64,000 nucleotides of DNA, taken from Acidobacteriota bacterium (GTDB lineage: Bacteria; Acidobacteriota; Blastocatellia; Pyrinomonadales; Pyrinomonadaceae). Location: the NCBI GenBank assembly GCA_016703965.1, contig JADJBB010000025.1:806001-870000 (forward strand). Reading direction: 5' to 3'. Below, piece after piece: positions 43,084-52,358 of this stretch. Positions within the stretch are counted from its first letter, which is position 1. Every line of letters begins with the position of its first letter. A program made the position numbers and the translations under genes. The notes under the pieces were generated by a model, which saw only the letters and a program-made list of their open reading frames with translations, was not told the DNA's origin and did no database searches.

Positions 43084-44097
43084 ATGCAAGAAGGCAAATC
43101 CCCAACACCAGAACGGATCTGGCAAATGATCACCGGCTTTCAGATGACCGCAGCAATGAAAGCCGCTATAGAACTTGGCGTTTTCACTAAGATCGCCGAT
43201 GGAAAAACGAGCACGAGTTCGATCGCCAGAGCGTGCGGCGCCGCGGAACGCGGTATAAGAATTCTCTGCGATACGCTGACAGTACTCGGCTTTCTTATCA
43301 AAAATGGCAGTGAGTATTCCCTTGCTGATGACGCTGCTTTTTTTCTCGTTCAGCATTCGCCCGCGTACATGGGCAATATGACGGATTTCATCCTGTCGCC
43401 GCAGCAAAAGGCCGGTTTCGACGACCTCACCGCTGCGGTTCGCAATGGTGGAGCTGTTCCGCAGTACAACGCTTCGCTCGACCCCGAAAGCCCGATGTGG
43501 GCAACGTTTGCCCGGAGCATGACGGGCATGATGATGCCTTCGGCTCAAAAGATGGCGGCGGACCTCGGCTATCCAAAAGATGCCGCGATCAAAGTCCTCG
43601 ACATTGCCGCGGGCCACGGAATGTTCGGTATTACCGTCGCTCAACACTATCCGAACGCCCAGATCCATGCTCTCGATTGGAAGGTCGTTCTTGCTGTAGC
43701 CCAAGAGAATGCCGAAAAATTCGGGGTTGCGGATCGCTATCACAAGATCGAGGGCAGTGCGTTCGATGCCGACCTCGGTTCTGACTACGATGTCATTCTC
43801 AATACAAACTTTCTCCATCATTTCGATCCACCTACGTGCGAAGCGTTTCTCAAGCGTGCTTTTGCAGCTCTCAGCCCGGACGGCCAGTTGCTTACATTAG
43901 AATTCGTCCCAAATGACGACCGCGTGTCGCCTCCGGGCGAAGCTCTTTTCTCGCTCGTGATGCTCGCCGCGACTCCGGCAGGCGATGCGTACACTTTTGC
44001 CGAACTGCAGCAAATGCTTGAGAATGCGGGCTTTTCGCAAAATGAACATCGCCCAATGCAAGGAATGCCGCAGCACTGGATCATGTCCAGGAAATAG
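43084..44097 (+). CDS. SAM-dependent O-methyltransferase (acetylserotonin/hydroxyneurosporene type)
   Basis: 337 residues. N-terminal winged-helix dimerisation domain (about 8-95: WQMITGFQMTAAMKAAIELGVF, ACGAAERGIRILCDTL) and a class I methyltransferase domain (about 165-330) with VLDIAAGHGMFG as the SAM site, ALDWK, and NFLHHF. Family members methylate hydroxyl groups of small aromatics or carotenoids; substrate not predictable. Stands alone between divergent hutG-like and the TPR genes. Confidence 0.85.
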   Translation: MQEGKSPTPERIWQMITGFQMTAAMKAAIELGVFTKIADGKTSTSSIARACGAAERGIRILCDTLTVLGFLIKNGSEYSLADDAAFFLVQHSPAYMGNMTDFILSPQQKAGFDDLTAAVRNGGAVPQYNASLDPESPMWATFARSMTGMMMPSAQKMAADLGYPKDAAIKVLDIAAGHGMFGITVAQHYPNAQIHALDWKVVLAVAQENAEKFGVADRYHKIEGSAFDADLGSDYDVILNTNFLHHFDPPTCEAFLKRAFAALSPDGQLLTLEFVPNDDRVSPPGEALFSLVMLAATPAGDAYTFAELQQMLENAGFSQNEHRPMQGMPQHWIMSRK

Positions 44098-44175
44098 GCG
44101 ATAAACATTCTTCTTGACTTCGATACGCGGTACGAGCAACACTAACCAAAATCGACTAGTTTTCGGCCGGATGTT

Positions 44176-45189
44176 ATGAATCGATCTGCGAATTCCGTCC
44201 TTATTGTCTTCACTATCTTGCTGCTTGGTTACGGTATTCGTGCTCAGGCGGACGATATCTGCTCTGAGTCGGGGCTTAATCCCGGTCTTGATTCTCCTTT
44301 CGCCCATATCCCATATGTTTTTGGGAAAGTAGTCCTTCAAGGCTTCCCGTCGACTGCAAAACCACCGAAAGTGACCGTGATTCTCTACGATGGTGGACCA
44401 TCGGCTGAGCGTTTGATCGTGAATAAGTCCGGAAACTATTGCTTCAAAAGAAAGTCCAATAACAGCACTCTCGTGGTCGAGGTCGATGGCAATGAGGCTG
44501 CCCGCCGAACCCTTGCGTCTTTCGGCTCGACGCAGCAGCGTGAGGATTTCGAGATCTTCGCCAACCAACCTGCTCAAAATAGTTCCCCGGCGGTCATATC
44601 GGCCAAATTCACGCATCCGGCCAATCCTAAAACCACTGATCTGTACAAAAAAGCGATCGACGCCGAGATAAACAGAGATCCGGACAAAGTGATCAGCTAT
44701 CTTAAACAGATCGTCGCAATCGATCCCGAAGATTTCATCGCCTGGGCGAAGCTCGGAATCTGGCAGTTCGCTAAAAACTCGTTGTCCGACGCCGACGCGG
44801 CTTTTCGCAGATCGCTTGAGTTGAAAGTCGATTACACGCCTGCTTGGGTGAACGTCGGGCAGCTAAGGATCGCACAAAAGCGGTACGAAGCAGCGATCCC
44901 GATCCTGCAGCACGCCGCCGAACTCGATCCAACGGCCGCCCGCACGTTCCAATTGCTCGGCGAAGCTTATCTCCTCACACGTCAAGGAACGCTCGGGGCG
45001 GAAGCTCTTAAAAACGCAATCAAACTCGACCCGATCGGGATGGCCGAATGCCATTTGCAACTGGCTCATCTCTATCAGCTCGCCGGTGCCAAGCCATTGG
45101 CAGCCGCCGAATACAGGGTTTTCCTGACCAAAGTTCCGGATCATCCGCATAGGAAGAAATTCGAGAAATTCATCAAGGATAATCCGTAG
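44176..45189 (+). CDS. Exported TPR protein, paralogue 1
   Basis: 337 residues. Signal peptide (ends IRAQA), then a beta-sandwich-like N-domain (about 25-125: DDICSE, PYVFGKVVLQG, KPPKVTVILYD, KSGNYCFKR, QQREDFEI) and three to four TPR units (about 155-330: VISYLKQIVAIDPEDFIAWAKLG and similar). Probably a periplasmic scaffold or binding protein. Its tandem neighbour at 45214 is a clear paralogue with the same order, 24 bases downstream. Confidence 0.78.
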   Translation: MNRSANSVLIVFTILLLGYGIRAQADDICSESGLNPGLDSPFAHIPYVFGKVVLQGFPSTAKPPKVTVILYDGGPSAERLIVNKSGNYCFKRKSNNSTLVVEVDGNEAARRTLASFGSTQQREDFEIFANQPAQNSSPAVISAKFTHPANPKTTDLYKKAIDAEINRDPDKVISYLKQIVAIDPEDFIAWAKLGIWQFAKNSLSDADAAFRRSLELKVDYTPAWVNVGQLRIAQKRYEAAIPILQHAAELDPTAARTFQLLGEAYLLTRQGTLGAEALKNAIKLDPIGMAECHLQLAHLYQLAGAKPLAAAEYRVFLTKVPDHPHRKKFEKFIKDNP

Positions 45190-45213
45190 ATCAATCACCT
45201 TTTTCCGAGTATT

Positions 45214-46244
45214 ATGATCAGATCTATAACTTTCGCGACAGTCCTGGCATTTAGTCTCCTGATCGTCGCGCCTGATGTTAATGCTCAGGCAGATGACATT
45301 TGTCGTGAGATGGGTGAAACTCCGACGCGCGAGATCGGCCGTGATAATCGGTTGGCTCCATATGTCTTTGGTAAGGTTACGGTCCGCGGAGCAAAGAAGG
45401 ACGCCAAACCGCCGCGTGTCACCGTGATCTATTCCGATTCCTCGCAGCCCGCAACCCGCCAGACGCTCGGCAAATCCGGAAACTATTGCTTCAGACGCTT
45501 CGGCAACAGCGGCACGCTGATCATCGACGTCGACGGCATCGAAACAGCACGCAAATCCGTCTCGGATATCGGCGGCGTCCGCCAACGTGAGGATTTTGAG
45601 GTCATTCCGCCTAATGTTGAACAAACCGCCCCGCCGAGTGTGATCTCGACCAAATTCTCGCGTGACCCGAACGAAAAAACCGCATACCTTTACAAAAAAG
45701 TTGCGAGATGGAACGGGACAATCAGCCGGAAAAAGCGATCGAGATCGTCAAGGAGATCGTCGCCATCGACCCTCAGGATTTCATTGCCTGGGCGAAACTC
45801 GGTTCGCTCTATGCCGCTCTGAACTCGCTCACCGAAGCCGAAACCTCTTTCAAACACGCGCTTTCCGTTCGAAAGGATTACGTACCCGCGATGCTGAATA
45901 TAGGTATCCTGCGCGCCGTACAGAACCAACACGCTGCAGCGGTCGAAGTGTTCGAACACGCCGTCGCGGCCGACCCGACATTTGCACGCAGTTATCGTCT
46001 GCTCGGCGAGGCCTATTTCCAAGTCCGCCGCGGTTCCGACGGCCTCTCCGCTCTTGACGAGGCACTGAGGATCGACCCGCAAGGCATGGCCGAATGCCAC
46101 CTGCTTAAGGCCAGGCTCTACGACCTCGCCGGTGCAAAGGATCTTGCATCCGCGGAATATAAGGCCTTTCTTGCGAAGGTCCAGGATCATCCGGACAAGA
46201 AGCAATTTGAAAGATATATAAAAGATCACGGTACGATCAAATAG
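45214..46244 (+). CDS. Exported TPR protein, paralogue 2 (one frameshift)
   Basis: About 343 residues in two frames. First frame from 45214: signal peptide, ADDICREMGE, PYVFGKVTVRG, KSGNYCFRR, QREDFEV, up to LYKK. Second frame from about 45700: EMERDNQPEKAIEIVKEIV, then TPRs parallel to paralogue 1 to the end. The switch falls at the run TACAAAAAAG (45691-45700). A -1 slip there (or one missing A) yields LYKK-SC-EMERD, which aligns with LYKKAIDAEINRD of paralogue 1. Either a homopolymer error or slippage in vivo could explain it. Confidence 0.75.
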
Positions 46245-46364
46245 CTCTTCCATCACCACGTCTCTAAAATAAATACGAAAGATACCTAATTTGCACTGTG
46301 TATTAGTTTCGTAACCTCCCGAAAACCTATTGCTCTGTTCGTAAAACAGGAGTAATGTGAGGTT

Positions 46365-47842
46365 ATGAAGGTCCTGCTTGTATATCCGGTTTTCCCCGAC
46401 ACATACTGGAGTTTCAAGTATGCCCTCGCCTTTGAAGGGAAAAAGGCTGCCTTTCCTCCTCTTGGACTCCTTACCGTTTCCTCGATGCTCCCTGACACCT
46501 GGGAACGGCGGCTCGTCGATATGAATGTCACGGAGCTGAGCGACGATGATATCGAATGGGCCGATATAGTCTTCCTGAGTGCGATGATCGTTCAGAAAGG
46601 ATCGCTCGAGGAAGTGGTCCGGCGTGCACGCGTATTGGGGAAATTGATAGCCGTCGGCGGCCCTTACGTATCGACAAGCTCCGAGAGCCTTCCCGACGCC
46701 GATCATATTTTTGTGGGTGAGGCTGAAACCACCATTCCTGAGTTCATCAACGACATCGAACTCGGGATCGCTAAAAAGGTTTATAAGGCTGACGAGCGGC
46801 CGTCGCTTCACGCGACACCTGCTCCGGATTTTGACCTGATCGATATGCATCAGTACAGCGCGATGAGCGTTCAGTATTCTCGCGGCTGCCCATTCCAGTG
46901 TGAATTCTGCGATATCATCGAGATCTACGGCCGCGTTCCTCGTACGAAGACCAACCAGCAGATGCTCGCTGAACTCGATAACCTTAAAAGCGCCGGTTGG
47001 CGAGGGCTCGTATTTATCGTCGACGACAACTTTATCGGGAATAAAAAGAACGTCCGGCTCCTGATGCCCGAGCTTATCGAATGGTCGCGTCGCAATGAGT
47101 TCCCTTCTCCTTCATTACTGAGGCGAGTGTAAATCTCGCTGAGGACGAAACGCTGCTTCAGATGATGCAGGATGCGGGATTTCGCCGCGTATTCCTCGGC
47201 ATTGAAACGCCGGTCGAGGAAAGCTTGAAGAAGGCCCAAAAGGGTCAAAACACACGCCGGAGCCTTGTTGATTCCGTCCACAAGATCCAGAGCTACGGTA
47301 TGGAGGTCATGGCGGGATTTATCGTCGGTTTCGACAGTGACCCCGAGAATATTTTCCAGCTCCAGATGGATTTCATTCACGAGAGTGCAATTCCTCTCTC
47401 GATGGTCGGCCTTCTCTCCGCACTGCCCGACACGCAGCTTTGGCGTCGGCTCGAGAAGGAAGGGCGGCTCGAAGGTTACCATTCCGGCAATAATACCGAC
47501 TGCTCGCTCAATTTCGTTCCCAAAATGGATCGTGACCGCCTGATAGCTGGCTTTCAAACGCTCCTTAAAAATATTTACAGTCCAAAGGAGTATTACTACC
47601 GTGCGCTCGACTGTCTTTCCCGCTTTCATGCCAATCGCATCGAACCGCGTCAGACAACCCTGCTCGCCGATCTTCGAGCTTTCTTTAAGATCGTGATGAC
47701 GCTCGGCGTCCGCGACAGTGCCCGCGGCCAGTTTTGGAAATACTTTTTTCGACTGGTCCGCTTTCACCCGAACGATATCGCCCACGGCCTGACGCTTGCC
47801 GCGATGGGTTATCACTTCCGCAAGATCACCGAAAAATACTGA
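46365..47842 (+). CDS. B12-binding-type radical SAM protein with DUF4070 (one frameshift)
   Basis: About 490 residues in two frames. N-terminal B12-binding-like Rossmann domain (VLLVYPVFPDTYW, VGGPYVST), 4Fe4S site GCPFQCEFC (Cys 175, 179, 182), and AdoMet barrel FIVDDNFIGNKK; after the break GFRRVFLGIETP and a C-terminal DUF4070 region (GLLSALPDTQLWRRLEKEGRL, FHPND). Class-B radical methylases of this plan include HpnP hopanoid C-2 methylase and the chlorosome pigment methylases. Losing one base near 47100-47117 (TTCCCTTCTCC) breaks the frame; ...FITEASVNLAED... resumes directly. Substrate unknown. Confidence 0.8.
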
Positions 47843-47849
47843 GCTCTGC

Positions 47850-47956
47850 CGTCTCACTTCCCGGGACAAAGTGAGACGCCCTAACCGCAACATATCAAAC
47901 CGGTTATAGCGATATATCGTCTCATTTGGGAAAAGCATTGAAGCTCTAAGTGAGAC
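47850..47956. repeat. Three consecutive hairpins between the radical SAM and AAA genes
   Basis: CGTCTCACTT/AAGTGAGACG (47850-47878, loop with CCCGGG), TAACCG/CGGTTA (47882-47906), and GTCTCATTT/AAGTGAGAC (47919-47956). The outer two use the same stem; the last overlaps the AAA gene's stop. Probably convergent terminators, perhaps from a repeat. Confidence 0.6.
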
Positions 47957-49154
47957 CGGCATTTTGACTTCCATTCGCAACGTACCGGTGGGCGGTCGGC
48001 TTGGAAACTCCCAGGCGTTGTCCGATCGCGGCGGTGCTAAGTCCCTGTTTAGCGAGCAGTTTGGCGTATTTGATCCGCCTTTGATCTAGTTTAGGGCGAC
48101 GTTTTGGCGGCAGCGGGCGGAAAGGCGCGGGCAGATGCGCTTGTTCGTCGTCCTCGCTGATAAAGGAGTATCCAAAAAAGTTCTCTGCCCGGACAGCTCG
48201 CGCTCGGGTCGCTCTACCAGCAGCAAGGTCGAATTTAGCGAGACGGTAGACCAGGATATTATCGCTTTCGTATTTGACCGGGCCGTTTCGGGATTTGATC
48301 TGCTTGATGTAACGCAGGTCTGGGGCGAGAGAGCTTTTTCCAAGGGCGAAGACGGAATCGGCGACCTTCGTGATATCGATCGAGCCTTGCAGGTCGCGTT
48401 CGGTAAGAGGCATGTGCTCGCGCCGTTTCGGGGTGTGTGCGACGACCAGGATCGAGATAAAGTTTGACTTTTTCAACTGCTGAAAGCGGTTCATAAGACG
48501 AAACGCAACGCTCGCGTTCGCGGTCGAGCTTTGACTTAGGAATGTGATGTTGTCGCAGATGAGCACGTCCGCCCTATGCTCTGTGATCTTATTCTCGATG
48601 TCGGTGAACAGCATGTCGGTAAAATCGTCGTATCCGTCGATCAATTTGCCGTCCCAAAACAACTCCGCCCGAAGGAGATTGGGCGAGAATCGATAATGAT
48701 CCCTGGTTTTACGCCCGTCTTCCGTCTCAATTGAGTAACGCCGGGTAAATTGCGGCCGCGTCAATTCAAAATCAATGTACAAAACCCTCTGCGGCCGGAT
48801 CCCGCATCCCGGCAAAGGGTTATTAAAAGGTGCGATCGGAACTCCGCGAGCCAGAGATTCCGCGATCTGCACTGCCAGTGCCGTTTTGCCTACACCCGGA
48901 GTGGAAAACAACACCGCTACCTCCTCAGCCAGCCACAGCGGACCAAACAGTTGTTTCATCGGAGCCCACTTGATCGAATTCTTCATATGCTCCCGAGCCG
49001 ATTGCACAAACAGCATCTGCGGCTCCGGAGCGAACGCTTTTGGGAACTTTTTCCGGTCCTCAGCAATTATCTTCTCGATCATTTCTTTATGCGGATCCCA
49101 ACCGATGATCGAACCATAATCTTGGTCACCCGTCTCAAACATCGAATCTCTCAT
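47946..49154 (-). CDS. RepA/AAA_25-like P-loop ATPase with C-terminal helix-turn-helix
   Basis: 402 residues. RecA-fold ATPase: Walker A FSTPGVGKTALAVQIA (about 83-98), VLYIDFELT, later DVLICDNITFLS as Walker B, and VVAHTPKRRE. It is like plasmid RepA helicases and other AAA_25 proteins. The C-terminus (about 360-400) is a resolvase/transposase-type helix-turn-helix: RRIKYAKLLAKQGLSTAAIG then LGVSKPTAHRYV. So it likely acts on DNA, maybe as a leftover of an integrated element. AAGGAG lies nine bases before ATG 49154. No other plasmid gene nearby. Confidence 0.78.
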   Translation of the reverse strand: MRDSMFETGDQDYGSIIGWDPHKEMIEKIIAEDRKKFPKAFAPEPQMLFVQSAREHMKNSIKWAPMKQLFGPLWLAEEVAVLFSTPGVGKTALAVQIAESLARGVPIAPFNNPLPGCGIRPQRVLYIDFELTRPQFTRRYSIETEDGRKTRDHYRFSPNLLRAELFWDGKLIDGYDDFTDMLFTDIENKITEHRADVLICDNITFLSQSSTANASVAFRLMNRFQQLKKSNFISILVVAHTPKRREHMPLTERDLQGSIDITKVADSVFALGKSSLAPDLRYIKQIKSRNGPVKYESDNILVYRLAKFDLAAGRATRARAVRAENFFGYSFISEDDEQAHLPAPFRPLPPKRRPKLDQRRIKYAKLLAKQGLSTAAIGQRLGVSKPTAHRYVANGSQNAGLT

Positions 49155-49197
49155 TTCCTATGCTCCTTATCGCAGTCATTCGTGTATAACGTTCGTT

Positions 49198-49226
49198 ACG
49201 ATATATGAAACAAACAGTTTCGTCAA
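49198..49226 (-). promoter_or_regulatory. Possible promoter of the AAA ATPase gene
   Basis: On the minus strand TTGACG (49226-49221), 17 bases, TATCGT. Just downstream TAACGAACGTTA forms an operator-like inverted repeat. The -10 match is weak. Confidence 0.35.
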
Positions 49227-49296
49227 GAGGAATGTGTCTTATTTATGCAACACGGTGGTTTGACTGAGGATCTCGAAAATATGCTTGCGGGCTATG

Positions 49297-49440
49297 CCCG
49301 TCTATTTGCGGAAAAGCTGCTCTTTTCCGCTAGGCCTACAAGCGAATACGGCTATGGCGCCGCTGCGAAAAGGCGGCGGCATAGCCGCATAAATATGCTA
49401 TTGCTGACGGAAAAGCATAGCTTTTCCGCAAATAGACCGG
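49297..49440. repeat. Long nested palindrome next to the AAA ATPase
   Basis: Outer arms 49297-49331 and 49406-49440 are inverted copies (about 28 of 35), each itself a palindrome built on TTGCGGAAAAGC and GCTTTTCCGC. The centre holds a second inverted pair CGGCTATGGCGCCGC / GCGGCGGCATAGCCG (49349-49387). The whole 144 bases can fold into one branched structure. A short frame across it (49245-49511) is not a credible gene. Confidence 0.75.
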
Positions 49441-49474
49441 CGGAGCCGAAAGAAGGTGGCTACGTGCTCTGGAA

Positions 49475-50041
49475 CTACTTCACCGGCACAGCCGCAGCTC
49501 TGGCATTGTAGAACGCGATGAAATCCTTCGTAATATCCGTGCTGTCGGCAACGAACAGCAACACACCGGTCTCAGCGAGTTTGCTCGCGTCGTAGATGGC
49601 TCCGTAGTTGTTCTTCTTGCCGAATTCAGCGATCGCTTTGCCTATGTCAAAGGTGATGGGTTCGATAAGAAGCTTGCGGCGTTGGTCGATCTTTGCTTCG
49701 ATATCGGTCTTCCTATAGGCCAGCGTTCGCTGCAGCGATTCGCCCTCTGATTTTTTCGCCAGCAAGGCAGCCTCGTTCGCCTCCGTTACGGTCGCCTTCT
49801 GAAGCTCCGCCGCGATCGCCGCAAGTTTCGCATTGCCGTCCTCGAGTTCCTTGATCTCCTTGGCAAACTCGCCATCGATCTGCTTCTCCGCCGAGATCAA
49901 CTTCGCGATTCCCGCCTTCTCATCATAAAAAGCAGCCGTACTGATCAAAACACTCTTCGGCGGCAAAGCCTGAGAATACGCCGCCACTGACATAGCAACA
50001 ACAAAAATAGCGATAGAAACGAGACGATACACCTTAAACAT
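49475..50041 (-). CDS. Exported Skp/OmpH-like coiled-coil protein
   Basis: 188 residues from ATG 50041, chosen for AAGGAG eight bases ahead; a longer frame to 50146 lacks it. Signal peptide ends AAYSQ. The rest is strand SVLISTAAFYDEKAGIAKL, a long charged helix pair (about 45-130) and a C-terminal strand-helix (AIYDASKLAETGVLLFVADS, TKDFIAFYN). That matches the OmpH/Skp periplasmic chaperone fold, which holds unfolded outer-membrane proteins. A related reading is a general OmpH-family protein without chaperone role. Confidence 0.72.
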   Translation of the reverse strand: MFKVYRLVSIAIFVVAMSVAAYSQALPPKSVLISTAAFYDEKAGIAKLISAEKQIDGEFAKEIKELEDGNAKLAAIAAELQKATVTEANEAALLAKKSEGESLQRTLAYRKTDIEAKIDQRRKLLIEPITFDIGKAIAEFGKKNNYGAIYDASKLAETGVLLFVADSTDITKDFIAFYNARAAAVPVK

Positions 50042-50287
50042 GAGAATTCTCCTTATTTTGTAGATCAGATCTGATGTCTGTTGGAGATTTGGGGATGGGA
50101 AAGGGTTGTATCGACAGGCTCCGTAGGTGCCAAATGTTTGTAGCAAGCGTCCTACAAAAAATCACAAGCGCCGGTAGAGGCGACACTGTGCCGCTCCTAA
50201 AGAGCTAAGACGCCATTTGAATATGCCCTTTCTACAAAAATTTCGCTCCTATCGGGGCTAGGATACTATGGTATTATTTTGATTATT
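50042..50287. other. Intergenic spacer with repeat-like content
   Basis: Between the divergent Skp-like and DUF433 genes. Contains GTTTGTAGC...CTACAAAAAA and later CTACAAAAATTTCGC, AT-rich arms like those of dispersed intergenic repeats; no gene seen. Confidence 0.35.
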
Positions 50288-50524
50288 ATGGTTAACGACA
50301 TCCTCAGCCGAATCACGATCAACCCGGAAATATGTCACGGCAAACCGACGATCAGGAATAAACGTTATCCGGTCGAAAATATGCTCGAACTGATGGCGTC
50401 GGGAATGACGAACGAAGAGATCCTCGCGGATTATGACGATCTGGAAAAAGCGGATTTGGATGCTTGTCTAATGTTCGCCGCTCGCCTCGCAAATGTCGGC
50501 TCGATCAGTGAATTGGCCAGATGA
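50288..50524 (+). CDS. DUF433 antitoxin-like protein, apparently without its toxin
   Basis: 78 residues from ATG 50288. ITINPEICHGKPTIRNKRYPVENMLELMASGMTNEEIL and DLEKADLDACLMFAAR are the DUF433 signature, a small helix-turn-helix-like antitoxin usually followed by a DUF5615 PIN-like toxin that overlaps it by ATGA. Here an ATG does overlap the stop at 50521, but that frame closes after seven codons (TAA at 50542). So the toxin seems lost or was never present, leaving an orphan antitoxin. Confidence 0.8.
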   Translation: MVNDILSRITINPEICHGKPTIRNKRYPVENMLELMASGMTNEEILADYDDLEKADLDACLMFAARLANVGSISELAR

Positions 50525-50590
50525 AAATAGATCAGCACGACTAAGATTGTTCCGAACGTGCTCTTTCTCATAGGCTTGCTTGGCTCCGTA

Positions 50591-52238
50591 CTATTTCTCC
50601 ATTGGGATCTTTACATCATTCCGTTCAGCAAAATCCGCAGCTTCTTCGTATCCGGCATCAACGTGACGAATGACGCCCATGCCGGGATCGGTGGTCAGGA
50701 CGCGTTCGATGCGTTTAGCGGCTTCGGGGGTGCCGTCGGCGACGATCACCTGGCCGGCGTGGAGCGAGTAGCCGATGCCGACGCCGCCGCCGTGGTGGAG
50801 AGAAACCCAAGTTGCGCCGCCCGCGACGTTTATCATGGCGTTGAGATAGACCCAATCGGCGATAGCGTCGGAGCCGTCTTTCATTGATTCGGTCTCGCGG
50901 TTTGGCGAGGCGACGCTGCCGCAGTCGAGGTGGTCGCGGCCGATGACGATCGGGGCTTTTAGTTCGCCGCTGGCGACCATTTCGTTGAGTTTCAGGCCGG
51001 CTTTGGCTCTCGCTCCGTAGCCAAGCCAGCAGATGCGCCGGGAGGCCCTGAAACTCAACCTTTTCCTGCGCCATCGTCAGCCATTTGGCGAGATGGTCGT
51101 CTTCGGGGAAGAGATTCATGATCGCTTCGTCGGTGCGGTAGATGTCTTCCTTGTCGCCCGAAAGAGCGACCCAGCGGAACGGGCCTTTGCCCTCGCAAAA
51201 GAGCGGGCGGATGTAGGCAGGGACGAATCCGGGATAATCGAAGGCGTTCGCGACTCCGTTGTCTTTTGCTCTTTGTCTGAGGTTGTTGCCGTAATCGAAA
51301 ACGATCGAGCCGCGACGCTGGAATTCAAGCATTGCTTCGACATGTTTTGCCATCGAATCCATTGCACGCTGTTCGTATTCTGACTGGTTCAATTTGCGCA
51401 GCTCGTTCGCCTGTTCGATATCGAGGCCGATGGGAATGTAGCCATAGAGAACGTCGTGCGCGGAGGTTTGGTCCGTTACGACGTCGGGTATGACGCCGCG
51501 TTCGAGCAGTTGCCAATGTATCTCCGCCGCATTCCCATGAAGGGCGATGGATTTCGCTTCCCTTGCCTCGACGGCGGCACTTACGAGTTCGAGAGCGTCG
51601 TCAAGATCCTTAGCGGCCACATCGACCTGTTTCAACTGCAAACGCCGCTCTATTCGCCACGGATCGACATCAACGAGCAGCCCGACACCGCCGTTGAAGG
51701 TGATCGCCTGCGCCTGAGCACCGCCCATTTCGCCGAGTCCGGCGGTGAGCACGAACTTCCCTGCCAGCGAGCCCCAACCATGCTGCCGTGCGAGCGAACC
51801 AAAGGTTTCGTAGGTCCCCTGCAAAATTCCTTGCGTACCGATGTATATCCACGAACCCGCCGTCATCTGCCCGTACATCATCAGCCCGTCACGTTCGTAC
51901 TGGTCAAATTGTTCCTGCGTTGCCCAATGCGGCACAATGTTCGAGTTAGCGAGCAGAACGCGCGGCGCGTCGGCGTGACTCTTGAAAACACCAACCGGCT
52001 TTCCCGACTGGATCATCAGCGTTTCGTCCTCGTTCAGCTCACGCAGGTTTTTCAGGATCGCGTCAAATGATTCCCAATTCCTCGCCGCCTTGCCCCGGCC
52101 GCCGTAGACGATCAGATTATCGGGATCGAACGCAACATCAGGGTCGAGATTGTTCTGGATCATCCGATAAGCGGCCTCGATGAGCCAGTTTTTGCAGCTG
52201 AGTTCGGTGCCAGTTGGGGCGTGTATTTCTCTTTTCAT
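50591..52238 (-). CDS. hutU: Urocanate hydratase (one frameshift)
   Basis: About 549 residues in two frames, from ATG 52238 (MKREIHAPTGTELSCKNW). Second enzyme of histidine degradation; turns urocanate to imidazolone propionate with tightly bound NAD. Seen: QSGKPVGVFKSHADAPRVL, GSWIYIGTQGILQGTYETF, LTAGLGEMGGAQAQ (NAD loop), SAHDVLYGYIPIGLD, and after the break ICWLGYGARAKAGLKLNE, GRDHLDCGSVASPNRETESM and HHGGGVGIGYSLHAG. Reading breaks in CCGGCGCATCTGC (about 51031-51041); two more bases (CGCGC) would restore GLPARICWLGYG. Divergent from hutI by way of the YciI-like gene. Confidence 0.9.
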
Positions 52239-52358
52239 ACGGTTTGAGACTATGATAACCGAAATCCGGTTGCGGTAAAATCGGCTCGGATGGGAATGCC
52301 GAAGCACGCGGCCTTGTGATAAAATCGCGGAGAAAAAGTCTTTTGGAACTACAAATAT

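Noticed and set aside
43897..45624. Minus-strand frames of 239 and 253 codons
   Set aside because: Antisense shadows of the first and second TPR genes and the methyltransferase end.
45690..46850. 386-codon minus-strand frame
   Set aside because: Antisense to the TPR and radical SAM genes, composition typical of a shadow frame, no recognisable family.
46925..47980. 351-codon minus-strand frame
   Set aside because: Antisense to the radical SAM gene and overlaps the AAA gene's end; no family features.
49245..49511. 88-codon plus-strand frame
   Set aside because: Its whole middle is the nested palindrome and its end runs into the Skp-like gene; no independent coding sign.
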